Of a stretch of DNA of 21,078 bases, positions 13,080-20,046 are shown piece after piece. How positions within the stretch are numbered: position 1 is the first letter of the stretch; every line of letters begins with the position of its first letter. The notes under the pieces were generated by a model that saw only the letters and a list, made by a program, of their open reading frames with translations, did no database searches and was not told the origin of the DNA. Both the position numbers and the translations under genes were made by a program. Source of the DNA: a virus; the IMG/VR virus record IMGVR_UViG_3300032278_000145, positions 1 to 21,078 of that record; one strand, given 5' to 3'.

Positions 13080-13448
13080 CTACTCCTGGGAGTATTCAAC
13101 CCAAGAGGTTGTGTCTTCGTCCCAGTAGTAATCCTTGCCGTCGTCGGGGTACGGCGTCGGTGCCTCCCAGTCAACCGTGTCCTCGTTGATTACCCACGAT
13201 GGGAATGGAGAGGGCCTGATGAAGGCGTCCCGGCCAGCGTCGTAGATGGTGCCCTCCGTGGCGGCGTACCGAACCCGGTAGTTGTTGTTGTACGAGGTGC
13301 GTTTCCATGTCCCGCCAAGTAGGTCGTTGCAGAACGCCTCCCCGATGGAATCCACCTCGTTGCCATCGCCGTCGGCGGTGTCCTCGTCAGCAACAACGAT
13401 GACCCGCAAGACCATGTTATTGGAGTCAATCTCTACAAAGTGAGCCAT
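13080..13448 (-). CDS. conserved marine-phage virion-associated protein
   Basis: A 122-residue protein beginning MAHFVEIDSNNMVLRVIVVAD, with GEAFCNDLLGGTWKRTSYN, GRDAFIRPSPFPSW, and TPYPDDGKDYYWDEDTTSW near the end. This block order is one I recognise from small proteins of unknown function in marine cyanophages and pelagiphages, usually near tail-fibre genes. The start ATG 13448 follows a G-rich stretch. The position between the Gly-rich adhesin and the repeat protein supports a tail-fibre-associated role. Confidence 0.72.
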   Translation of the reverse strand: MAHFVEIDSNNMVLRVIVVADEDTADGDGNEVDSIGEAFCNDLLGGTWKRTSYNNNYRVRYAATEGTIYDAGRDAFIRPSPFPSWVINEDTVDWEAPTPYPDDGKDYYWDEDTTSWVEYSQE

Positions 13449-13456
13449 CAGCCCCC

Positions 13457-14653
13457 CTAGACCGCATACCGGATGACGACGATCCCGCTGCCACCGTTGC
13501 CCTTGGCGGCGATGTAGGCAGCGCCAACAGCGGTGCCCCCGCCACCCCCGCCACCGCCCGTGTTGGCGGTGGCGTTACTGGCGTCGCCGCTGGTACCGCC
13601 GTTCCATGCCGCACCGCCGCCGGTGCCACCGCCAGAGCCACCGGACCCTGCTGCGGGCTGCGGGGATGTGCCGTTACCACACCCGCCGCCGCCACCGCCA
13701 CCGCCGTAATACACCGTGCTTCCAGTTCGGTAGACGTTCCCTTCACCGGCACCGCCATTACCGCCGACACCGCTGGTGTTGCCCGCTCCACCGGCTGCAC
13801 CAGAGCCGCCGCCACCGCCAGCACCGCCCCACATGTTGCTGGTCTGTCCTACCGCCGAAGCGGCACCGTCGTTGCCGTAGGTACTGCCAGAGCCACCGGC
13901 TGCGGCCCAACCGTTTATCGCTGCGTAGTTGTACGTGCCCCCGCCACCGCCAGAGCCGCCGCCCGATGCCGCACCGCTACCAGCGCCCATGTTGCCGCCA
14001 CCGGACGCAGCGACCGTGTAATCGCCCATCACTGAGGACGCACCGCCGTACCCGCCACCACCAACGGTCACGGTATATTCCTGTACGACACCGGTCGCAG
14101 TTTCGGTGCGAACACCGCCACCGCCACCGCCACCGCCGGTGGATGTGTAGTAGCCGCTCAGGCCCCCGTGGCCGTGGTTACCACCAGCGACGATCAGAAC
14201 GTCAATGTTGTCGCTGCCGCCGTTCGCCGTGATCTCGAAGGTTCCAGAACTCGTGAATGTGTGGACCTTGTACCCACCGTAAGTGGTGATCGTGCCGCCC
14301 GTAGCGACGATGACATCCTGAGCGGTAGTCAGGGACGGTGTGTTGCCGTCAGCACCGGTACCCGCCTCGTTGATGGCAGCCACATTGAAGTTGTACGAAG
14401 TGTTGGATGTCAACCCTGTGGCCGTGTACGTCGTCCCCGTCGAACTGGTGTCGGCCACAAGAACCGACCCGTCCTTCTTGATCCGATACCCAGAGATTGT
14501 TCCGCCACCCGTATCGGATGGTGCTGACCACGACAGGTTGATCTCAGTCTGAGCGGTAGAACCTTCTGCAAGGCTGAGAGTCCCCGGCGCACCGGGAACG
14601 ACAACGCCGCCCTGACCGCCGATTGCCGCTAGGAGGAACGGGCCGATAGCCAT
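13457..14653 (-). CDS. tail adhesin: fibronectin III domain plus glycine-rich domain
   Basis: This 398-residue protein has a fibronectin III domain at about 20-112 (INLSWSAPSDTGG, GYRIKKDGS, TTYTATGLTSNTSYNFNVAAIN). A short strand region follows (YKVHTFTSSGTFEI...DVLIVAGG), then a glycine-rich domain to about residue 390 with long Gly runs, ending GNGGSGIVVIRYAV. That arrangement matches glycine-rich phage receptor-binding domains, in which polyglycine helices pack in a sandwich. It is a good candidate for host recognition. The Gly-rich part gives an Arg/His-rich false frame on the plus strand. It lies between a tail-fibre gene and the marine-phage-type protein. Confidence 0.78.
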   Translation of the reverse strand: MAIGPFLLAAIGGQGGVVVPGAPGTLSLAEGSTAQTEINLSWSAPSDTGGGTISGYRIKKDGSVLVADTSSTGTTYTATGLTSNTSYNFNVAAINEAGTGADGNTPSLTTAQDVIVATGGTITTYGGYKVHTFTSSGTFEITANGGSDNIDVLIVAGGNHGHGGLSGYYTSTGGGGGGGGVRTETATGVVQEYTVTVGGGGYGGASSVMGDYTVAASGGGNMGAGSGAASGGGSGGGGGTYNYAAINGWAAAGGSGSTYGNDGAASAVGQTSNMWGGAGGGGGSGAAGGAGNTSGVGGNGGAGEGNVYRTGSTVYYGGGGGGGGCGNGTSPQPAAGSGGSGGGTGGGAAWNGGTSGDASNATANTGGGGGGGGTAVGAAYIAAKGNGGSGIVVIRYAV

Positions 14654-14656
14654 GGC

Positions 14657-15769
14657 TTACGCCAATGCGCCGATTAGGAACCAGGTGTTAGAGCCATAGT
14701 TGATGAGAGCAGCCGAAGCGTACCTACCGTCAATGGACTTATTGTCGTCCTTGGAGTCAAGGCTGGTGGAGTTGCTCTCAGCGAACGTGACCGTGGAAGT
14801 GTTTGATGCGACGAACACCATCTGTGTGCCCACCGGCCAAGAGATACTCCCGTCGATGGTGATGGTCTGCGTGCCACCAGACTGAGAGCAGTAGAACACC
14901 TTGCCAGCGTCCCCCAAGGCCGGGGTCTTGTTACCGGAGATGTCCTCTGTCAAGCACTCGTACAACTGGGAGGTCCCATCGACGGCCAGACCAGTCATGG
15001 TCCCCACCGAAGTAATGGCCGACTGAGCAGCCCCGGTGACAGTGGCCGCAGTCCCGGAAGCGTTACCAGTGACATTCCCTGTCAAAGGCCCAGCGAAAGC
15101 GGTCGCCGTCAACGTCCCAGTACCAGCGTTGTAGGTGGCCCCGCCGTCGGTCTTCGGGGCGAGGTCCCCCGTGGCGCTCTCAAAGAGAGCCACTGAGCAA
15201 GTGGTATCCGTAGTGTCAGCAACAGTGATAGTGCCTGGGACAATGGCTGCTGTCCCATCAAATGAAACACCGCCGATATTCCGGCCTGTCGCCAGGGCAG
15301 TTGCCGTAGCGGCATTGCCCGTGGTGCTACCCGATGTCCCCGAAGTATTGCCGGTCACATTCCCGGTCAGAGGACCAGCGAACCCAGTCGCCGTCAACAC
15401 CCCAGTGGCAGCGTTATAAGTAGCCCCGGCATCCGACTTCGGAGCCAGGTCACCAGTCGCTGACTCAAACAGGGCCACCGAACAGGTCGTATCAGTCGTA
15501 TCAGCGACCGTGATCGTGGTAGGTACAGCCGTCGGGACGGCAGCCCACTCAGTGTCGCCGTCGCCCTGCTTTACAAGAACGTGATTAGTTGAAGCCCCAG
15601 CAGCCGTCGTAGATCCAATACCAAGTTTCGTTTCCAGCGCAATAAGCGCCCCCGAATGATTGGTGTGAACAACATCATGCTCATAACCAGAATCGTCCAT
15701 CTCCGTGGACGCACTGGGAGAAGGCTGTTGGGTGCTATTGTCCAGCGCCGTCGGGTAAGCGGTCGCCAT
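14657..15769 (-). CDS. tail fibre protein with internal duplication
   Basis: This 370-residue protein begins with MATAYPTALDN and an HTNHSGALIALETKLG segment common at fibre N-termini. Residues 86-145 and 181-240 are near copies (54 of 60 identical), each with TTCSVALFESATGDLAPK and GFAGPLTGNVTGN-like parts; these repeats are typical of marine phage fibres. The C-terminus (YECLTEDISGNKTPAL...ALINYGSNTWFLIGALA) is a beta-rich knob-like end. It probably binds the host surface or supports the neighbouring adhesin. Confidence 0.75.
   Translation of the reverse strand: MATAYPTALDNSTQQPSPSASTEMDDSGYEHDVVHTNHSGALIALETKLGIGSTTAAGASTNHVLVKQGDGDTEWAAVPTAVPTTITVADTTDTTCSVALFESATGDLAPKSDAGATYNAATGVLTATGFAGPLTGNVTGNTSGTSGSTTGNAATATALATGRNIGGVSFDGTAAIVPGTITVADTTDTTCSVALFESATGDLAPKTDGGATYNAGTGTLTATAFAGPLTGNVTGNASGTAATVTGAAQSAITSVGTMTGLAVDGTSQLYECLTEDISGNKTPALGDAGKVFYCSQSGGTQTITIDGSISWPVGTQMVFVASNTSTVTFAESNSTSLDSKDDNKSIDGRYASAALINYGSNTWFLIGALA
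15050..15229 (-). repeat. second copy of the fibre-gene internal repeat
   Basis: It encodes residues 181-240 of the fibre. It is paired with 15335-15514. The proteins are 90% identical, but the DNA carries many synonymous changes (roughly a quarter of bases in the stretch I compared). Confidence 0.7.
15335..15514 (-). repeat. first copy of the fibre-gene internal repeat
   Basis: It encodes residues 86-145 of the fibre. It is separated from the second copy by 35 codons, with a period of 95 residues. Confidence 0.7.
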
Positions 15770-15770
15770 G

Positions 15771-16289
15771 CTACGAAACCGTGATCGTTACCGTCAGGGT
15801 CCACTCTGAGCCCGAAGCCTTCGTACCCAGGGAGGCCACCTTACGATTCAAGGCTGTGCCAGTGTCCTCGCCGCCGACACCACTGGTGGCGCTGCGGATA
15901 CTCCATTCCTCCCAGGCGAAGTTGCCCTCAGCGGAACCCCACACCGACTTCCAAGTCATCGTCTGACCTGACCGGCTTGGGAACGTGGACTCCATCGCCT
16001 GGTAATCCCTGGCGGAAGTACCCGCCTGGAGGCCCGTCTGCCCCGCAGCAGCCGCCGTGGTGCTGGTACCCACCCCGATGTAACTACCCGTGCCATAAGC
16101 GGTAACAGAACCGATAGCACAGAGAAGATCCAACAGATTCTGGATCCCCCCGTTCAGGAGAAGATTGTCCTCAGCAGAAATCGTGTCGTCCGGGGGGAGC
16201 CCTTTGGCCCGGTCAGAAGCAACATTCCACTTCTCAACGGTGGCTACCACGCCCCATTCTTTGGAGTCGATGACATCAGGTGCGCTCAT
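15771..16289 (-). CDS. conserved phage tail protein
   Basis: A 172-residue protein with DNLLLNGGIQNLLDLLC, YIGVGTSTTAAAAGQTGLQA, TMTWKSVWGSAEGNFAWEEWSI and ALNRKVASLGTK. I recognise this block order from a small protein that sits beside tail-fibre genes in many marine and environmental phages; its exact role is unknown. GAGGA precedes ATG 16289 by four bases. It is the first gene after a 79-base gap, so it may begin a transcription unit. Confidence 0.7.
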   Translation of the reverse strand: MSAPDVIDSKEWGVVATVEKWNVASDRAKGLPPDDTISAEDNLLLNGGIQNLLDLLCAIGSVTAYGTGSYIGVGTSTTAAAAGQTGLQAGTSARDYQAMESTFPSRSGQTMTWKSVWGSAEGNFAWEEWSIRSATSGVGGEDTGTALNRKVASLGTKASGSEWTLTVTITVS

Positions 16290-16368
16290 GAGTCCTCACT
16301 ATACACCGGTCACGGGACGGCCACCAGACAGGTGACCGCCCCGCAAACGGGTTATTGGCTATGCCGGT
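16290..16368 (-). promoter_or_regulatory. 79-base gap with a possible promoter
   Basis: On the minus strand a TATAGT (16303-16298) lies shortly before the ribosome site of the 172-residue tail gene, but no good -35 is seen. The gap also holds a 7-bp inverted repeat (CGGTCAC 16307-16313 with GTGACCG 16332-16338) and a CCCG-CAAA-CGGG hairpin near 16340-16351. None is strong enough to call a terminator or promoter firmly. Confidence 0.3.
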
Positions 16369-16797
16369 TTACGGTGCAGCCGATGTGGTGTTGGTCTGGT
16401 GATCGTGCGGCTCACGCAAGGTGAGTTTCACGTTCGCCGTGTGCCCACCCGAAGTGGTGATGTCATACGTCGCCTTCATGAACTGCTTGTAGACATCCAT
16501 TCGGATGTAAAGGGTTGAACTGTCGTCGTCGTGGGCGATTGCAGGACAGGAACCGTACTCAACGGTGTTTGCACCCGCTGCGGTATCCGCACCCTCAAAT
16601 CGGATTCCACCGGCAACGAACGAAGCGTTCGCACCGATAGCGCCCAATACAATCTCCAATACGACGGGTCCGGGCTTGTCGACCTGAACCCAACCAGTGT
16701 TGCCATCCGCCGCAATAGCAGTATCTGCGAGGAGTACGCCACCAGTTGCGTCCCGGACAAGCGTGCCTGGACCGACTGTGGTTGACGATTGCGCCAT
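16369..16797 (-). CDS. capsid-associated small virion protein (possible decoration protein)
   Basis: This 142-residue, beta-rich protein lies directly after the major capsid gene (11-base gap). Parts such as GTLVRDATGGVLLADTAIAAD, GWVQVDKPGPVVLEIVLGAIG and TLYIRMDVYK fit a compact beta-sandwich. Position and size suit a capsid decoration or head-fibre protein, but I do not recognise a named family. Confidence 0.55.
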   Translation of the reverse strand: MAQSSTTVGPGTLVRDATGGVLLADTAIAADGNTGWVQVDKPGPVVLEIVLGAIGANASFVAGGIRFEGADTAAGANTVEYGSCPAIAHDDDSSTLYIRMDVYKQFMKATYDITTSGGHTANVKLTLREPHDHQTNTTSAAP

Positions 16798-16808
16798 GTC
16801 TCAGCCCC

Positions 16809-17747
16809 CTATGCTTCCGTGAGGCCGGTATGCCTCACAATGGATAGAGGGTTGTAAATGGCCAGGCCCGGGTAGACCTCTACCCGACCCATGTGCCCAG
16901 GCGCTGCCTCAGTCTCACCAAAGTCTATTACGTCGAACGACCCGCCCAGGCCCAGAAGGCCCGTCACGTTCTCGTCCTCGCCAAAGGCGATGTAATAGAT
17001 GCTTGAAGTGACACTGCTTGACCCCTGCGTTTCATCGAACGCAAGAATAGCAGAACCTGACGAGTCATCACCGATGATCCGAACGGGAATCCCGTTCCAT
17101 TGCAGAATCTGGCGACCAAACCGGTCATCCCCTACATCAAGCAGGGAGAAGTAACCAGTTGTGTTGCGACCAAGGGTCGTCAACTTGCGCCGGATAAAGC
17201 GGTTCATCAGGATGACATCAGCACTGGACTGGGCACGCAGAAGATCGTGTGCCTCGTCCATTTTCGCCAACGTGAGGGGTCCGCCATTCGTTGCCTCAGC
17301 AATCGTCTGGCCCAAACCCTCAGTGATTAGGGAGTTGATCCCCTTGAAATCCTTGGCGGTACCAGTACCGTCGAAGAAATACTTGTCATAAGTCCTGGAC
17401 ATGGCCTTTGCGAACTTGGCGTACTGCCTGGCTTTCGCAGAGACTACGTTCCCACGGACTCTGACAAGGTAGTTATCGACAAATACCTCGCCACCTAGGA
17501 TCGCCGTGCCGAAATACCGCTCCGTGTCAGTGCCGAACGACCTGGTATAGGCCTCGTTCACATCACGGAAAGCGGGAGTCGGCAGGCTGTTTTCGACCTG
17601 TACCTTGAGAGCGTTCCCGGAGATGGCGGTCTGCGGAAGCATCTCAAGAATCGGAGATTCCTGAATCAGGGTCTCAATGACCCCACGCTTCAACTGATCG
17701 TCACCATACTTCGCCGCTTCAAGGAGGGTCACGCTGCCGCTTGGCAT
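16809..17747 (-). CDS. major capsid protein, HK97 fold
   Basis: A 312-residue protein following the scaffold gene. Typical parts are an N-terminal arm (LLEAAKYGDDQLKRGVIETLIQ, SPILEMLP), an E-loop/P-domain region (ENSLPTPAFRDVNEAY, YFGTAILGGEVFVDNYLV), a long helix (SAKARQYAKFAKAMSRTYDKYFF, DFKGINSLI), DVILMNRFIRRKL, GIPVRIIGDD, and a C-terminal YIAFGEDENVTGL...VEVYPGLAIYNPLSIVR. The layout and length match capsid proteins of this class in marine phages. No protease gene is seen next to it and the N-terminus is short, so it probably uses the separate scaffold. AGGAAGG precedes ATG 17747. Confidence 0.85.
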   Translation of the reverse strand: MPSGSVTLLEAAKYGDDQLKRGVIETLIQESPILEMLPQTAISGNALKVQVENSLPTPAFRDVNEAYTRSFGTDTERYFGTAILGGEVFVDNYLVRVRGNVVSAKARQYAKFAKAMSRTYDKYFFDGTGTAKDFKGINSLITEGLGQTIAEATNGGPLTLAKMDEAHDLLRAQSSADVILMNRFIRRKLTTLGRNTTGYFSLLDVGDDRFGRQILQWNGIPVRIIGDDSSGSAILAFDETQGSSSVTSSIYYIAFGEDENVTGLLGLGGSFDVIDFGETEAAPGHMGRVEVYPGLAIYNPLSIVRHTGLTEA

Positions 17748-17790
17748 ATTGCTGGCCTTCCTGTGGTTAGTGGGTGATTATCGGGACCCT

Positions 17791-18279
17791 CTAACGACGG
17801 CGCTTGCCGGGCTTATTCTCCAACGCCCACTCAATGGCCTGTAGGCCGGTCAGTTTCTCCGGGTTGATTACCGGAGTCGGCTGGCCGGACATTACGCCCA
17901 CCTTATGAGCCCTATCGAACGCCTCAGCGTCAGCATGAGAACCAGAATCAGGTGCCGGGCCAAGAAAATCCTCAACCTGGCGGTCCAACTCGTCGCCCTC
18001 AAAGCCACGCTTTGCTAGTAGGTCCCTGGCCAACTTCTCTTGCATGCCACGACGATCCTCATGGATCTCCCTGGCCCGCTCCTCAAGTTGACCTATGTCG
18101 ACGCCGACCAGATCCGTGGGCTCCACAAGCGACAAGCCGTGCTGCTGAATAACCTCTAAGGCTCTCAGGCCGGAAAGTTCGCTGGTAAGCGATCTGTTCT
18201 GTTCTAGCGTTTCCTCCAACTTGTGTCGGAGGGTGCCTCCCGACATCGTAGAAATATCTTCTTCGTCATCGAATGGCAT
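17791..18279 (-). CDS. capsid scaffolding protein
   Basis: A 162-residue, highly charged and helical protein directly upstream of the major capsid gene, the usual place for a scaffold. It has a coiled-coil-like start (LRHKLEETLEQNRSLTSELSGLRALEVIQ), an acidic and basic middle, a Pro-rich hinge (FLGPAPDSGS) and a basic C-terminus (NKPGKRRR) that could bind the capsid inner face. AGGAGA precedes ATG 18279. Confidence 0.75.
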   Translation of the reverse strand: MPFDDEEDISTMSGGTLRHKLEETLEQNRSLTSELSGLRALEVIQQHGLSLVEPTDLVGVDIGQLEERAREIHEDRRGMQEKLARDLLAKRGFEGDELDRQVEDFLGPAPDSGSHADAEAFDRAHKVGVMSGQPTPVINPEKLTGLQAIEWALENKPGKRRR

Positions 18280-18363
18280 ATGTGTCTCCTGGTCTCTTAC
18301 GCTCCCGAACCCCAGGGGTATCCAGGAGGATGTGTGTATCTAAGTATAACTGACACTGCGCTG
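18280..18363 (-). promoter_or_regulatory. probable promoter region of the scaffold-capsid genes
   Basis: This is an 84-base gap in the otherwise packed late arm. On the minus strand it holds TATACT (18348-18343; the same hexamer as the plus-arm promoter), with palindrome site 14 directly upstream. No -35 is placed 16-18 bases before TATACT; the TTGACA of site 14 is only 13 bases away. Extra transcription here would boost scaffold and capsid protein, which are needed in large amounts. Confidence 0.45.
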
Positions 18364-18367
18364 TCAA
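18350..18367. promoter_or_regulatory. operator-like palindrome, site 14 (one core mismatch)
   Basis: CTGACA-CTGCGC-TGTCAA matches 11 of 12 defined bases. It spans the stop codon of the 560-residue virion gene and abuts TATACT on the minus strand, so a bound protein would block that promoter. It is the most promoter-like placement among the sites. Confidence 0.55.
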
Positions 18368-20046
18368 TAGCGCACGCCGCCACCTGTTCGTCCAGGCTGC
18401 GCCAGACGGGCCCCACGGGAGGTAGTAGCAAACCCCCCAGGGGCACGGCCCCTCGCCATCTCGTCCTGACGGGCCCGTGTTATGAGATCAACCTCAGGGG
18501 CCTGGCTCAAGAACACTGCGTTCTCAAAGTCCTCCTGGCCGAACCTGGCTGCGCCCTCCCCCTGGATGTTCGTTCTACTAAGCATGGATTCGATCATTGA
18601 ACCCTGGTTCACATAAGCCCCGTAACCCTTCAACGCTGTGGCCCGGGTGATACCGGCCTGCCTGAACGCCCCCACACGGGCCATAGACGGGGCCACCAGC
18701 CCCTGCTCCGCTGCTGCACCGCCGATAAGAGCAAACTGGAACGCCTCTATCAGTTCGTCCAAGTCCAACAGCGGATCCTCGTTGTCCGGGTCCCCCAAAT
18801 ACAGGGCCTCCACCAACCCCTGAGCCTGCTGATCGGTAAGAGCGTTGATCCTCGCTACCGCCCCCTCCGGCAAAGCCCCCTGCGCTTCCAGAATGCTGAG
18901 AGTTTCAGCGGTCGCCTCCAGGGCAGCCGACGTGGCGTTCGCCACCCAGTTGGAATAGTCGAAGTTCGCATTCAGCAGGTTCTCGTTGTACCGGCCAATC
19001 AAGGTTCTTGACGCTTCCGGGTCAACTACGGCCTGGTACAGGTCGTCTACAGAGACATCCATGTTGGCGTAAATCTTGAACGTCGCCCTCACATGGGCAG
19101 AGTTGTTCGTCAAGTCCCTGTAAGTGTCCAGCCTGTTCTGGAGTTCATCCGTTGAGATGCCCCGCTCCATGAGCGTCGCATAGTCCACCGGGTTCTCTGT
19201 GCGAGGGTTGAAGATCTCCCTACTACCGATGCTGCCAGCGTCAATCAGCACGTTCCGGTATTCCCTGACCTGGTCGACATACGCCTGTTCGTTCACGAAC
19301 CTCATACGCCCGTCCTCATCGGTGATGCCGGGGAACGTGGCCAGGTACTGCGGGGTGTCACGAACCTGTGCGATCAGGACATCGTCGTCTATGCCCTCCG
19401 TTACAGCCGCCTCAATCATCCGGCCCAGGTTCAAGTCCTTCGCCCAAGGGAAGTGCTGTAGCGCCCACTGCTGGGCGAGACCAGGCTGGTCGAAGAAGTC
19501 GATTGCTGCCGTGTCTGGCTGCGTTACGACGGCTGGGTCCCGGCCAAAAAGCGGCCCGGTAGGCCCGGCAGGCGTGGCGACAGTCTTCCGGGTTCCATCC
19601 ATGTTCCAATCGGGATGACCGTCTTCCACACTCCGGGCATCAGAGTTGGTGGCCAGGCGGGTTTCTTCCGTACCGTCATCGAAAGAGGTAGTTGTATGCC
19701 AGACCCCCTGGTCGTCCTGCCAGGTACGCATACCGATTGGTTCCCTGGGGGCCCGAACCCCCTGCGTCGCATACCAGGCATCCAACTCGCCCATGGGAAT
19801 AACTTCCGCATTTGCCATTGCCATGTCGAAGGCCTCGTTCTCCTCCACCCCTTCGGCAATGCGGGCATTAGTGAAGGCGGTAACAAACCTCCGGTAGGCG
19901 TCGACATCCGAAGTGGTCAGATGCGACCTGGCCCCAGGTCCACGGTCCCCGTGAATCTCAGTAGCCAGGGCGTCCAGATCGCCGCTCAGGACGTTCTCCC
20001 TAAAGCCCGTCCCGAAGCGGTCGGGATCCGGCGTTAGACGGGCCAT
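18364..20046 (-). CDS. large virion protein, possible internal or ejection protein
   Basis: A 560-residue protein, mainly helical and polar. A block around residues 205-270 (DDVLIAQVRDTPQYLATFPGI, VNEQAYVDQVREYRNVLIDAG) resembles a motif I know from phage internal virion or tail-associated proteins (T..Y...FPG...E..Y...YR). Further on are long helices and an Ala-rich region (AALEATAETLSILEAQ). It ends in a Gly/Arg-rich tail. The position upstream of the scaffold fits a head-internal or ejection protein of a short-tailed phage. ATG 20046 overlaps the previous stop (TAATG). The function is inferred. Confidence 0.5.
   Translation of the reverse strand: MARLTPDPDRFGTGFRENVLSGDLDALATEIHGDRGPGARSHLTTSDVDAYRRFVTAFTNARIAEGVEENEAFDMAMANAEVIPMGELDAWYATQGVRAPREPIGMRTWQDDQGVWHTTTSFDDGTEETRLATNSDARSVEDGHPDWNMDGTRKTVATPAGPTGPLFGRDPAVVTQPDTAAIDFFDQPGLAQQWALQHFPWAKDLNLGRMIEAAVTEGIDDDVLIAQVRDTPQYLATFPGITDEDGRMRFVNEQAYVDQVREYRNVLIDAGSIGSREIFNPRTENPVDYATLMERGISTDELQNRLDTYRDLTNNSAHVRATFKIYANMDVSVDDLYQAVVDPEASRTLIGRYNENLLNANFDYSNWVANATSAALEATAETLSILEAQGALPEGAVARINALTDQQAQGLVEALYLGDPDNEDPLLDLDELIEAFQFALIGGAAAEQGLVAPSMARVGAFRQAGITRATALKGYGAYVNQGSMIESMLSRTNIQGEGAARFGQEDFENAVFLSQAPEVDLITRARQDEMARGRAPGGFATTSRGARLAQPGRTGGGVRY
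19008..19025. promoter_or_regulatory. operator-like palindrome, site 15 (exact core)
   Basis: TTGACG-CTTCCG-GGTCAA has a perfect TTGAC-N8-GTCAA core and the same inner variant bases as site 3. It lies inside the 560-residue virion gene. Confidence 0.55.

Noticed and set aside
13606-14232. Arg/His-rich 208-codon frame on the plus strand
   Set aside because: It is the antisense shadow of the glycine-rich adhesin region.
15069-15085. GTGACA-N5-TGTCAA near-palindrome in the fibre gene
   Set aside because: The spacer is five, not six, bases, and the sequence lies in the repeated G-N-V-T-G-N coding motif, so protein coding can explain it.
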